From Nonomuraea coxensis DSM 45129 (GTDB lineage Bacteria > Actinomycetota > Actinomycetes > Streptosporangiales > Streptosporangiaceae): 64,000 bases of DNA. Location of the stretch: the NCBI RefSeq assembly GCF_019397265.1, contig NZ_CP068985.1, positions 9,009,955 to 9,073,954 on the forward strand. Reading direction: 5' to 3'. Below are positions 7,977 to 16,440 of the stretch, piece by piece (the first letter of the stretch is position 1; each line of letters starts with the position of its first letter). A program made the position numbers and the translations under genes. A model generated the notes under the pieces. It did not search any database and had not been told where the DNA came from. It saw nothing but the letters and a program-made list of their open reading frames with translations.

Positions 7977-8660
7977 GTGAGTCTGCGTACGGCGCAGCGG
8001 GCTTCGCTCGTCGACCAGGTGATCGATCAGCTCAAGGAGCAGATCACCTCAGGGTCGTGGCCGATGAACGGCAAGATTCCGACCGAGACCGTGCTGGCCG
8101 AGCAGCTCGGGGTCGGGCGCAACACCGTTCGCGAGGCCGTGCGCGCGCTCACGCACGCCGGGCTGCTGGAGTGCCGTCAGGGCGACGGCACCTACGTCCG
8201 GGCCACCAGCGAGCTGTCCGGCGCCATGCTGCGCCGGCTCCGGCAGGCCGAGCAACTGGAGATCCTGGAGGTGCGGCGCGCGCTTGAGGTCGAGTCCGCG
8301 CGCCTCGCCGCCACCCGTCGCACCGACGAGGACATCGCCGGCATCGAGGCCGCCCTGGCCGAGCGGGAACGCGCGTGGGACCTCGACGACCCCGACTACT
8401 TCGTCGAGGCCGACCTCGCCTTCCACATGGCGGTCGCGCACGCCACCCACAACCTCGTCCTCATCGACCTGTACGAGGACTTCTCCGCGGCGCTTCGGGC
8501 CAGCATCACGGCGGCGGGCACGTCGCTGAACAAGAGCTACATCCCGCACGACGCGATCGCCCGCGCCATAGCGGCCGGCGACGCCACGGCGGCCGAGCGG
8601 GCCGGCCACGCCTGCATGGAGCACATCCTCATCGCCCTCACCGAGTCCGCCGACTCCTGA
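7977..8660 (+). CDS. GntR-family transcriptional regulator, FadR/FCD subfamily
   Basis: A 227-residue regulator with an N-terminal winged HTH (residues about 10-75; IPTETVLAEQLGVGRNTVREAVRALTHAGLLECRQGDGTYV) and a C-terminal all-helical FCD effector domain (about 85-225). The FCD metal-binding histidines are plausible in FHMAVAHATHN and in the last helix. GTG is preceded by GGAGGAGG, and the N terminus fits the family. Effectors of this class are usually carboxylic acids; none can be named here. A palindrome just upstream may be its own operator. Confidence 0.88.
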   Translation: MSLRTAQRASLVDQVIDQLKEQITSGSWPMNGKIPTETVLAEQLGVGRNTVREAVRALTHAGLLECRQGDGTYVRATSELSGAMLRRLRQAEQLEILEVRRALEVESARLAATRRTDEDIAGIEAALAERERAWDLDDPDYFVEADLAFHMAVAHATHNLVLIDLYEDFSAALRASITAAGTSLNKSYIPHDAIARAIAAGDATAAERAGHACMEHILIALTESADS

Positions 8661-8673
8661 CGGCGGGGCTGAG

Positions 8674-9132
8674 GTGCGCAGGAGCCGGCGTCAACGCGAG
8701 CAGCCCGACCTCGGCATCCTGTCCAGCCGGACGCTGTTCGCCCTGCAGCGTGAGTTGTTCACCCGGCTGGGCGAGCAGGGGCATCCGCGGCTCAGGCCAC
8801 GCCACGGCGCCGTGCTCGCCTACCTCGACGAGGAGGGCAGCAGGGCCACCGAGCTGGCCGCCCAGTCGGGGCAGCACAAGCAGGTGATCGGCACCCTGGT
8901 GGACGAGCTGGTCGAGCTCGGCTACGTGGAGCGACGACGGGATCCCGCCGACCGCCGCGCCAAGCTGATCGTGCCCACCGAGAAGGGGTGCGACTTCATG
9001 GCCAGGTCGGACGCCGTGCTCGCCGAGATGGAGGCCGGGCACGCGCGGGCCGTGGGCGAGGAGGCGTACGCGGAGTTCAAGCGGGTGTTCAAGCTCGTCG
9101 CCGAACGCCAGAGCGCCTGGCAGGGCCGGTGA
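8674..9132 (+). CDS. MarR-family transcriptional regulator
   Basis: A 152-residue winged-helix regulator. The core has the MarR pattern: the recognition region ATELAAQSGQHKQVIGTLVDELVELGYVERRRDPADRRAKLIVPTEKG at about residues 52-100, flanked by dimerisation helices. The GTG start is 13 bases after the GntR stop, so the two regulators may be cotranscribed. It faces the dnaN-like gene convergently. The ligand is unknown. Confidence 0.85.
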   Translation: MRRSRRQREQPDLGILSSRTLFALQRELFTRLGEQGHPRLRPRHGAVLAYLDEEGSRATELAAQSGQHKQVIGTLVDELVELGYVERRRDPADRRAKLIVPTEKGCDFMARSDAVLAEMEAGHARAVGEEAYAEFKRVFKLVAERQSAWQGR

Positions 9133-9145
9133 GGCCCCGCCCGGC

Positions 9146-10243
9146 TCAGGTCTGCCGCAGGGACATCACGAGGTAGCGGAAGGCCGGCTGGGCGTCGCCC
9201 GGGACGTCCTGGATGAGGGCGGGCCGGGTGGGCGACTCCATGTTGAGACGGGCCAGCTCGCCCTCGATGCCCACCAGCCCGTCGAGCAGGAACTGCGACT
9301 GGAAGGCGATCTGGATGTCGTCGCCGCGCAGCTCGCACGGCACGACCTCGGTGCCGCGGCCGACGTCGCCGCCGCCGGCCTGGATGAGCACCTGTCCCTG
9401 CGTGAACGACAGCCGGATCGCGGTGTTGCGCTCGGCCACCAGCGCCACGCGCTTGATCGCGTTGACGAACGGGCCCACCGCCAGGTCGGCCCTGATCGAC
9501 CAGTCGCTGGTCAGCCGGGCGCGGTAGTCGATGAACTGCTCGTCGAGCAGCCGCACGGTCGTGCTGCGCCCGACGCTCTCGAATCCGGCCACCCCGTCGC
9601 CCATGGCCACCGCCACCTCGCCGCCGCGCAGCGACTTGGCCACCTCGACCAGCACCCGCGCCGGCACCATCGCCGAGACGGACACGTCGGGCGCGGCCGG
9701 ACGCCAGGTGAAGTCGCGGGCCGCGATGCGGTAGCGGTCGGTGGCCGCCATCGCGACCGACTCGCCGTCGATGTCGACCCTGATGCCGGTGAGCATCGGC
9801 AGCGTGTCGTCGCGGCTGGCGGCCGGGGCGACCTGGCCGACGGCCGAGGCGAACACGCCGCCGCCCACCGCGCCGACGACCGGCGGCATCGCGGGCAGGG
9901 TCGGGAAGTCCTCGACGGGCATGGTGACGAGCCCGAACTCGGCGCTGCCGCAGGTGAGCACCGCCTCGGGCCCTTCGGTGACGATCTCCACGTCGTCGGC
10001 GGGCAGGCTGCGGCTGATCTCGGCCAGCAGCCGGCCCGGGATGAGCACGCTGCCCTCCTCGGCCACGTCGGCGTCGATCGCGGCCCGCGCGGAGACGTCG
10101 TAGTCGAACGCCGACAGCGTCAGCTCCTCGCCGGCCTCCAGCAGCAGCCCGGACAGGACGGGCACCACAGGGCGGCTGGGCAGGACTCGGGCAGCCCATG
10201 CCACCGCTTCCGCCAGGACATCGCGGTTGACCCGGATTTTCAC
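9146..10243 (-). CDS. DNA polymerase III beta subunit-like sliding clamp (extra copy)
   Basis: The 365-residue protein has the three-fold clamp architecture of DnaN: MKIRVNRDVLAEAVAWAARVLPSRPVVPVL at the start, FPTLPAMP near residue 117, the conserved MLTGIRVDIDGESVAMAATDRYRIA (about residues 148-172), and the family C terminus with YLVMSLR. It looks complete. The main dnaN should lie beyond the right edge, next to dnaA, so this is probably a paralogue. It could serve repair or translesion synthesis, or be a lineage-specific spare. Neighbours are regulators and give no functional clue. Confidence 0.85.
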   Translation of the reverse strand: MKIRVNRDVLAEAVAWAARVLPSRPVVPVLSGLLLEAGEELTLSAFDYDVSARAAIDADVAEEGSVLIPGRLLAEISRSLPADDVEIVTEGPEAVLTCGSAEFGLVTMPVEDFPTLPAMPPVVGAVGGGVFASAVGQVAPAASRDDTLPMLTGIRVDIDGESVAMAATDRYRIAARDFTWRPAAPDVSVSAMVPARVLVEVAKSLRGGEVAVAMGDGVAGFESVGRSTTVRLLDEQFIDYRARLTSDWSIRADLAVGPFVNAIKRVALVAERNTAIRLSFTQGQVLIQAGGGDVGRGTEVVPCELRGDDIQIAFQSQFLLDGLVGIEGELARLNMESPTRPALIQDVPGDAQPAFRYLVMSLRQT

Positions 10244-10334
10244 CTGTTACACCCCTTCGTCGCCGTGCCCCTACGAAAATAGCCGAGGCGACCGACAACC
10301 CCGGGCCGACCGTGGCACCCGTGATACGGGAGAG

Positions 10335-10985
10335 TCAGGTGCGGCTCTGGAGGTAGGCGAGGACGGCGAGCACCCGGCGGTTGTCGTCGTCCGAGGGGGC
10401 GAGGCCGAGCTTGGCGAAGATGTTGGCGGTGTGCTTGGCGACGGCGCTCTCGCTGAGGTAGAGCCGCTGGGAGATCGCCGCGTTGGAGCGGCCCTCCGCC
10501 ATGGCCTCCAGCACCTCACGTTCGCGGGGCGTGAGCGCGGCGAGCGGCTCGCGGCGGGCGTTGCTGGCCAGCAGCTTGGCGATGACCTCCGGGTCCATCG
10601 CGGTGCCGCCCTCGGCCACCCTGCGTACGGCGTCGACGAACTGCTCGGCGTTGAAGACGCGGTCCTTCAGCAGGTAGCCGATGCCGCCGGAGCCGTCGGC
10701 GAGCAGCTCGCGGGCGTACAGCTGCTCGACGTGCTGCGACAGCACGAGGATCGGCAGGCCGGGCACCGACGTCCTGGCCGCCAGCGCGGCCTGGAGGCCC
10801 TCGTCGGTGAACGTGGGCGGCAGGCGCACGTCCACGATCGAGACGTCAGGCCGCAGCTCCAGCAGCCCCTTGAGCAGCTCGGGCCCGCTGTCCACCGCTC
10901 CCACGACGGTGAAGCCGTGCGCCTGGAGCAGGTGCACCAGGCCGTCCCTGAGCAGGTAGAGGTCTTCGGCGATGAGCACGTTCAT
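10335..10985 (-). CDS. NarL/LuxR-family response regulator
   Basis: A 216-residue two-component response regulator. The receiver domain (residues 1-120) begins MNVLIAEDLYLLRDGL with the acidic pocket, and the phosphoacceptor is D52 in SIVDVRLPP. K107 lies in GYLLKDRV. The C-terminal LuxR-type HTH (about 150-210) includes LTPREREVLEAMAEGRSNAAISQRL. Its ATG overlaps the stop of the upstream sensor kinase by four bases, so the pair is coupled. The divergent ABC-2 exporter starting at 12522 is the likely target, by analogy with similar layouts. Confidence 0.92.
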   Translation of the reverse strand: MNVLIAEDLYLLRDGLVHLLQAHGFTVVGAVDSGPELLKGLLELRPDVSIVDVRLPPTFTDEGLQAALAARTSVPGLPILVLSQHVEQLYARELLADGSGGIGYLLKDRVFNAEQFVDAVRRVAEGGTAMDPEVIAKLLASNARREPLAALTPREREVLEAMAEGRSNAAISQRLYLSESAVAKHTANIFAKLGLAPSDDDNRRVLAVLAYLQSRT

Positions 10986-12412
10986 GGGCACCAGGGTTTG
11001 GTCGGGGTGGCCTCGATCATCCAGCGCTCCCGGTTGTGCACGGCAGGGATGCGGATCGCCATGATGTGCATGGCGAGCCCGAGCGCGATCATCGCGATGA
11101 TGGTCGGCCACTGCCAGGGCTCCGGCAGGTGGAGGGCGAGGAACCAGGTCTTCTCGTCGAAGTTGATGATCTTGAAGATGGCCGCCACGAAGCCCTGCGG
11201 GAAGGTCGGGCACCAGGCGGTCGCCCACAGCAGCCCGACGATGATCATCTTGTGGCGGGGCAGCTTGGGCAGGTCCGACGCCCAGTGCTGGGGCAGCACC
11301 TTGGGCAGGTGCATCGTGACCGTGGTGGGGCCGCCCTGCGGGCTGTTCAGCGCGAGCACCCCGTCGAAGGCGGCCAGGCGCCGCTCGATGCCGGCCAGTC
11401 CGCTGCCCTTCGCCGGGTCGGCGCCGCCCATGCCGTCGTCGGTGACCGTGATGCGCAGGTCGGCCTCCCTGGAGCTGATGTCCACGGCCGCCGTACGGGC
11501 GTCGCCGTGCCGGGCGGCGTTCGACAGCAGCTCGCTGACCGCGAAGTACGCCGCGGCCTCCACGGGCGCGTCCGGGCGGTGCGGCAGGTCCACGTCCACA
11601 GACACCTCCATGGGGCTGTCGATGGCGAGAGCGCGTACGGCGTCGCCGAGCCCGCGCTCGGCCAGCACCGGCGGATGGATGCCGCGGATGACCCTGCGCA
11701 GCTCGGTCAGCGTCTCCGAGGACGCCTCGCGGGCCTTGGCCAGCAGCGCCTTGGCCGCGGACGGATCCCGGTCCACGAGCTGCTCGACCGCGCCGAGCGT
11801 CATGCCGATGGCGACCAGCCGCGCCTGCGTGCCGTCGTGCAGGTCGCGCTCGATCCTGCGCATCTCGGCGGCCTGCGAGTCGGTGGCCAGGTTACGGGTG
11901 CGCTTGAGGTGGGTGACCTGGTTGGCCAGGCGGCTGTTGGCGGTCGCGCCGAGCAGCAGGTCGCTCCAGAGCGCGTACAGGCGCAGGCCCTGGGCCGGGA
12001 GCAGCAGGAACACCGGCGCCAGCGTCAGCTTCATCAGCGGGTCCAGCACCAGCCAGCAGTTGTCGCGCCAGGTGGCCGGGTCGGTGAGCAGCCACTTCCA
12101 GCGGTCGTTCCAGGCGGGGACGCGCGGGGTCTTGTAGAGGGTGCGGTCGTAGCGGTAGAAGCCGTCGGCCTGCGGCACCGGGGGCGGCGGCTTCGGCAGG
12201 TAGGGGGCCTCGATGGCGAGGCCCGTCCAGCGCCGCATGAGCCGCCGGTTGAGCTCGGCCACCCGGCGCACCATGCGGACCTGCGGCGGGAAGAGGAACA
12301 CCAGCCCCAGCGCCACCGACAGCACCAGCATCAGGAGGGACAGGACGATCAGCGGCACCTGGACGACGAGCAGCGCGAGCAGCGTCGCCACCCGGCCGTA
12401 CCTCCTCAACAT
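10982..12412 (-). CDS. sensor histidine kinase (HisKA_3), with C-terminal membrane segments
   Basis: A 476-residue NarL/DesK-type kinase. It has two N-terminal membrane helices (residues 8-42), a cytosolic Pro-rich loop, hydrophobic segments near residues 120-160, then the dimerisation box ERDLHDGTQARL with phospho-acceptor H192 and a HATPase domain (LLSNAARHGD, then TDDGMGGADPAKGSGLAGIERRL). Unusually, the kinase core is followed by another membrane region (about 395-455; GLLWATAWCP, then WPTIIAMIALGLAMHIMAI). The stop overlaps the response regulator start. The signal is unknown. Confidence 0.9.
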   Translation of the reverse strand: MLRRYGRVATLLALLVVQVPLIVLSLLMLVLSVALGLVFLFPPQVRMVRRVAELNRRLMRRWTGLAIEAPYLPKPPPPVPQADGFYRYDRTLYKTPRVPAWNDRWKWLLTDPATWRDNCWLVLDPLMKLTLAPVFLLLPAQGLRLYALWSDLLLGATANSRLANQVTHLKRTRNLATDSQAAEMRRIERDLHDGTQARLVAIGMTLGAVEQLVDRDPSAAKALLAKAREASSETLTELRRVIRGIHPPVLAERGLGDAVRALAIDSPMEVSVDVDLPHRPDAPVEAAAYFAVSELLSNAARHGDARTAAVDISSREADLRITVTDDGMGGADPAKGSGLAGIERRLAAFDGVLALNSPQGGPTTVTMHLPKVLPQHWASDLPKLPRHKMIIVGLLWATAWCPTFPQGFVAAIFKIINFDEKTWFLALHLPEPWQWPTIIAMIALGLAMHIMAIRIPAVHNRERWMIEATPTKPWCP

Positions 12413-12521
12413 GCTCCCAGTGTGCCCAAGCCACGACCTTCAGGGCACTGCACCTAGGTACACCCTTGCCCGGCATCCAGCCGCATTCCCCGGTGGACAC
12501 GGCGTTCCTACCGTCGTAGCC

Positions 12522-13427
12522 ATGAAAATCATCGAGGTCAGGAACCTGCGCAAGCAGTACCCCCGGCACCTGGCGGTCGACGACGTGTCGTTCGAGGTCG
12601 CCGAGGGCGAGATCTTCGGCATCCTCGGGCCCAACGGCGCCGGCAAGACCACGACGGTCGAGTGCGTGGCCGGTCTGCGGGCGCCGGACGGCGGCACCGT
12701 ACGGGTGGCCGGGCTCGACCCCCGCCGCGACCGCGCCGCGCTGCGCGAAGTGCTCGGCATGCAGCTCCAGAGCGCCAACCTGCCGGAGAAGATCAAGGTG
12801 TGGGAGGCCCTGGACCTCTACGCCTCCTTCTATCCCGACCCGGCCGACTGGAACGAGCTGCTGGAGCGGGTGGGGCTCGGTCACAAGCGGCACACCACGT
12901 TCAAGAAGCTCTCCGGCGGGCAGCGCCAGCGGCTGTCCGTGGCGCTGGCGCTGGTCGGGCGGCCCCGCGTGGCCGTCCTCGACGAGCTGACCACCGGCCT
13001 CGACCCGCAGGCCCGCCGCGACACCTGGGAACTCGTCGAGCAGGTCCGCGCCTCCGGGGTGACGATCGTGCTGGTCACCCACTTCATGGAGGAGGCCGAA
13101 CGGCTCTGCGACCGGCTCGCGCTCATCGACGCGGGCAGGGTCGTCGCCACCGACACGCCCGCGGGGCTGGTCCGGCAGGTCGGCGGGGAGCAACGGGTGC
13201 GCTTCCGGCCTTCCGCGCCGGTCGCGGACGACGTGCTGCTCGGCCTGCCGGACGTACGCGCCGTCGAGCGGAGCGGCGACCAGGTCGTCGTCAGCGGCGC
13301 CGGCAACCTCGCCGCCACCGTCGCCCTCGCCCTCGCCCAGCACCAGATCGTGCCCGGGGACCTGCGCATCGAGCAGGCCACGCTGGACGACGCGTTCCTC
13401 GCGCTGACCGGAAGGAAGCTGTCATGA
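12522..13427 (+). CDS. ABC-2 type exporter, ATP-binding protein
   Basis: A 301-residue ATPase of the DrrA/NatA type. Visible motifs are Walker A GPNGAGKTT, the Q-loop region, signature LSGGQRQRLS, Walker B VAVLDELTTGLDP, and the H-loop VTHFMEEAE. The C-terminal extension (about 220-301) is typical of this exporter class. The start is the ATG at the conserved MKIIEVRNLRK. The gene overlaps its permease by four bases and diverges from the two-component system across a 109-base promoter region. The substrate is probably a drug, lipid or ion; the sequence does not say which. Confidence 0.92.
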   Translation: MKIIEVRNLRKQYPRHLAVDDVSFEVAEGEIFGILGPNGAGKTTTVECVAGLRAPDGGTVRVAGLDPRRDRAALREVLGMQLQSANLPEKIKVWEALDLYASFYPDPADWNELLERVGLGHKRHTTFKKLSGGQRQRLSVALALVGRPRVAVLDELTTGLDPQARRDTWELVEQVRASGVTIVLVTHFMEEAERLCDRLALIDAGRVVATDTPAGLVRQVGGEQRVRFRPSAPVADDVLLGLPDVRAVERSGDQVVVSGAGNLAATVALALAQHQIVPGDLRIEQATLDDAFLALTGRKLS

Positions 13428-14155
13428 AGAAGATGCTCCTCGTGGAGACCAAGCTCTACCTGCGCGACTGGCCGTCGCTGGCGTTCACCATCGCGCTGCC
13501 GGTCGCCCTCCTCGTCGTCCTGGGGCTCACCATCCCCGGCATGGGCGAGGCGACCGACACCGGCGAGCGGTACCGTGACGCCCAGTGGCCGAGCCTCATG
13601 GTCCTGCTCTCGCTGCTCACGCTGGTGTGCAGCGTGCTTCCCGCGGTGCTCACCACCTACCGCGAGCAGGGGGTGCTGCGGCGGATGTCCACGACGCCGG
13701 TGAGCCCCGCCCGGATGCTGGCCGTGCAGCTCGTCATCAACCTGGCCATCGCGGTCGTGGCCACGGCCATCCTCATCGGCGGGGCCATGATGGCCCTCGA
13801 CGCCGCGCCTCCTCGGCAGTGGCCGGGCTTCGTGCTGGTGTTCCTGCTCGGCACGGCGGCGCTCATGGCGATGGGGCTGGTCATCGCGGCTCTCGCGCCC
13901 AACGGCAAGGCGGCGCCCGGGATCGGGTCGCTCGTCATGTTCCCGCTGATGTTCGTCGCGGGCATGTGGATCCCCTACCAGGCCATGCCGGAGGCCCTCC
14001 GCACCGTGAGCGACTACTCCGTGGCGGGGCCGTTCGCCCAGGCGCTCAAGGACACCTGGGCGGGCCACGCGCCGGAGCCGCTGCACCTGATCGTGATGGC
14101 CGCCGGGCTGGTGGTCTTCGGCGGGCTCGCCGTACGGCTGTTCCGGTGGGAGTGA
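13424..14155 (+). CDS. ABC-2 type exporter, permease
   Basis: A 243-residue membrane protein with six predicted helices and the ABC-2 permease pattern, including the conserved YREQGVLRRMSTTPVSP loop before helix 3 and the FPLMFVAGMWIPYQAMPEALR segment near helix 5. The ATGA overlap with the ATPase gene shows they form one transporter. The gene ends 11 bases before the convergent SMP-30 gene. Confidence 0.92.
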   Translation: MKKMLLVETKLYLRDWPSLAFTIALPVALLVVLGLTIPGMGEATDTGERYRDAQWPSLMVLLSLLTLVCSVLPAVLTTYREQGVLRRMSTTPVSPARMLAVQLVINLAIAVVATAILIGGAMMALDAAPPRQWPGFVLVFLLGTAALMAMGLVIAALAPNGKAAPGIGSLVMFPLMFVAGMWIPYQAMPEALRTVSDYSVAGPFAQALKDTWAGHAPEPLHLIVMAAGLVVFGGLAVRLFRWE

Positions 14156-14166
14156 CAGGGGTCAGG

Positions 14167-15081
14167 TCACCGGCGTGCCCAGACCGGAGGCGCGCCGGTG
14201 ACGTTGCTCATCAGCGAGTAGAGCGACGAGGCGGCGGCGATGAACAGGCGGTTGCGCTTCGGGCCGCCGAAGACCAGGTTGGCGGCGGGCTCGGGCAGCA
14301 GCAGCCGGCCGATCAGGGTGCCGTCGGGGTCGTAGCAGTGCACCGCCTTCCCGACCACCGCCCAGACCCGGCCGGTGGCGTCCAGCCGCAGGCCGTCGAA
14401 GGCGTCCTTCTCCGCGCCCTCGGCGAAGACCTTGCCGCCCGCCAGCGTGCCGTCCTCGCGCACCTCGAACACGCGCAGGTGCCGCCGCCGGGTGTCGGCC
14501 ACGTAGAGCAGGCTCTCGTCCAGGGAGAACGCCAGGCCGTTGGGGCGGTCGAAGTCGTCGGCGACGATGCGCGTCTCGCCGGTCACCGGGTCGGCGCGGT
14601 AGACGTGACAGCCGTCGATCTCCTGCTCGGCGGCGACGCCCTCGTAGTCGCTGGTGATCCCGTACGGGGGGTCGGTGAACCAGACGGAGCCGTCGGAGCG
14701 GACCACCACGTCGTTCGGGCTGTTGAAGCGCCTGCCCTGCCAGCGGTCGGCGATCACCGTGACCGAGCCGTCGTGCTCGGTGCGGGTGACCCGGCGGCCG
14801 CCCTGCTCGCAGGAGACCAGCCGGCCCTCGCGGTCGAGGGTGTTGCCGTTGACGTAGCCGGCGGGCTGCCGGAACGGCCCGACCAGGCCCGTCGGCTCGT
14901 CCCAGCGCAACAGGCGGTCGTTGGGGATGTCGCTCCACACCAGGAACCGGCCGGCCGGGAAGTACACGGGGCCCTCGCCCCAGCGGGTGCCGGTGTGCAG
15001 CACCTCGGTGCGGTAGTCGCCGCCGATGCCGGCGGCCCGCTCGTCGAGCACCTCGAACTGCGTGGGGATGGTGTCCGTCAT
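14167..15081 (-). CDS. SMP-30/gluconolactonase-family protein
   Basis: A 304-residue six-bladed beta-propeller of the SMP-30/gluconolactonase/LRE family, which contains Ca2+- or Zn2+-dependent lactonases. Recognisable elements are GEGPVYFPAGRFLVWSDI (with the metal-ligand Glu), NGNTLD, the NDVVVRSDGSVWFTDPPYG block with metal-binding Asn, and DRPNGLAFSLDESLLYVADT. The ATG at 15081 is used because the upstream ATG adds only three residues. It diverges from soxR, and a SoxR-box-like sequence lies between them. The actual substrate is unknown. Confidence 0.87.
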   Translation of the reverse strand: MTDTIPTQFEVLDERAAGIGGDYRTEVLHTGTRWGEGPVYFPAGRFLVWSDIPNDRLLRWDEPTGLVGPFRQPAGYVNGNTLDREGRLVSCEQGGRRVTRTEHDGSVTVIADRWQGRRFNSPNDVVVRSDGSVWFTDPPYGITSDYEGVAAEQEIDGCHVYRADPVTGETRIVADDFDRPNGLAFSLDESLLYVADTRRRHLRVFEVREDGTLAGGKVFAEGAEKDAFDGLRLDATGRVWAVVGKAVHCYDPDGTLIGRLLLPEPAANLVFGGPKRNRLFIAAASSLYSLMSNVTGAPPVWARR

Positions 15082-15133
15082 GGCGACCACCCTACGAACG
15101 CGGCCCGCCCCGCTGAAGATGCTTCTTCACGAA

Positions 15134-15151
15134 CCTCAACTAAGCTTCCGG
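15134..15151. promoter_or_regulatory. candidate SoxR box
   Basis: CCTCAACTAAGCTTCCGG matches the enterobacterial soxS operator CCTCAAGTTAACTTGAGG at 13 of 18 positions, with both outer ends conserved. It lies between the divergent SMP-30 gene and soxR, immediately before the soxR ATG. Binding is inference. Confidence 0.4.
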
Positions 15152-15152
15152 T

Positions 15153-15650
15153 ATGACCAAGGTCGCCTGGAACACCAAGGAGCTCACGGTCGGGCAGCTG
15201 GCCGAGCGCAGCGGCGTCGCCGTCTCGGCCCTGCACTTCTACGAGGCCAAGGGCCTCATCAGGAGCCGCCGCACGGCCGGCAACCAGCGCCGCTACAGCC
15301 GCGACAGCCTGCGCAGGGTCGCCTTCATCCGGCTGGCGCAGCGCATCGGCATCCCGCTCAAGACCATCAAGGACGCGCTGGACGAGCTGCCCGACGAGCG
15401 CACCCCCACCCGCGCCGACTGGGCCAGGCTCTCCGCCGCCTGGCGCGGCGAGCTGGACGACCGCATCCTGCAGCTCCAGCGGCTGCGCGACGACCTCACC
15501 GACTGCATCGGCTGCGGCTGCCTGTCGCTGGACCTGTGCCCCGTCGCCAACCCGTACGACCGGCTCGGCGAGGAGGGGCCGGGAGCGCGGCGCATCGACA
15601 CCCGGCTGTCCCCGCCGCCCGGCGCGTGCTGCGTCCCGGCCGGCGACTGA
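15153..15650 (+). CDS. soxR: redox-sensitive transcriptional activator SoxR
   Basis: A 165-residue MerR-family regulator. The N-terminal winged HTH (TVGQLAERSGVAVSALHFYEAKGLIRSRRTAGNQRRYSRD) is followed by the dimerisation helix and the [2Fe-2S] cluster motif CIGCGCLSLDLC at about residues 120-131, which is diagnostic for SoxR. In actinomycetes SoxR responds mainly to redox-active metabolites rather than superoxide. A candidate SoxR box lies in the divergent promoter region shared with the SMP-30 gene. Confidence 0.93.
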   Translation: MTKVAWNTKELTVGQLAERSGVAVSALHFYEAKGLIRSRRTAGNQRRYSRDSLRRVAFIRLAQRIGIPLKTIKDALDELPDERTPTRADWARLSAAWRGELDDRILQLQRLRDDLTDCIGCGCLSLDLCPVANPYDRLGEEGPGARRIDTRLSPPPGACCVPAGD

Positions 15651-15705
15651 CCCCGGCCGGCCCGGCCAGAGTGGACCCCTGGCGAGCCCGGCCGGAGGAC
15701 GGACG

Positions 15706-16161
15706 CTAGCCGGCCGCCTTCTGGGCGGGCGGGACGATGAGGGTGGGCCGGCGCGCGTGGTGCAGCACGTGGTTGGACACGCTGCCCAGCAGCACCGAAC
15801 GCACCCCGGCCAGACCCCGCGAGCCCGTGACGACGAGCGAGGCGTCGAGCTCGTCGGCCACGTCCACGATCGTCTTCCACACGGACTCGTTGTCGGCCAC
15901 GGCCCGGTGGGTCACCTCGGCGATGCCCGACGCGACGGCCAGCTCGGCGCCCTCCTTGGCGCTCGCCTCGGCCTGGGCGCGCGCCTCGTCCTCGGCCTCG
16001 GGCGTGAGCACGCCGGCGGCGAGCGGGTATTTCCGCAGCTGCACGAGCAGCGGCTCCCACACGGTCAGGACGACGACGGGCTCGGCGGCGAGATGCTTGG
16101 CGGCGAACTCGATCGCGGCGCGCGCGTCGGCCGAGCCGTCGTAGGCGACAAGGATGGTCAT
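15706..16161 (-). CDS. universal stress protein (UspA family)
   Basis: A 151-residue single-domain Usp protein. It opens with MTILVAYDGSADARAAIEFA and carries the ATP-binding pattern near the C terminus (TGSRGLAGVRSVLLGSVSNHVLHHARRPTLIV, the G-2X-G-9X-G(S/T) type). It stands alone between soxR and the serine hydrolase patch. The family is linked to dormancy and stress; a specific role cannot be read from the sequence. The 279 bases between it and the serine hydrolase show no gene. Confidence 0.9.
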   Translation of the reverse strand: MTILVAYDGSADARAAIEFAAKHLAAEPVVVLTVWEPLLVQLRKYPLAAGVLTPEAEDEARAQAEASAKEGAELAVASGIAEVTHRAVADNESVWKTIVDVADELDASLVVTGSRGLAGVRSVLLGSVSNHVLHHARRPTLIVPPAQKAAG

Positions 16162-16440
16162 GGCGTGCTTCCCTTCACTCCGGTCATTTGGTGCAGCGCC
16201 GGGATGATCAGCTCCATTCCGCCCACTTCTGTCTGCTTCGTCACATGTAGGGTCCGCGCTTGCGTGAGCATTCGCTCCTGCGGAAACGCTGGAATCCGGG
16301 ATTGATGCGCACTGGGTTTTCGGGTTCTGGATGCGCAGTGGCTCGAATCAGAGTGCGGTCGCTGGACACGTAGCGTCACGAAGGTCGAACAGCGAGCCCT
16401 CAGAGAGGGCTTTCGATCTGTCGACGCGAAAGTCGGTGAT

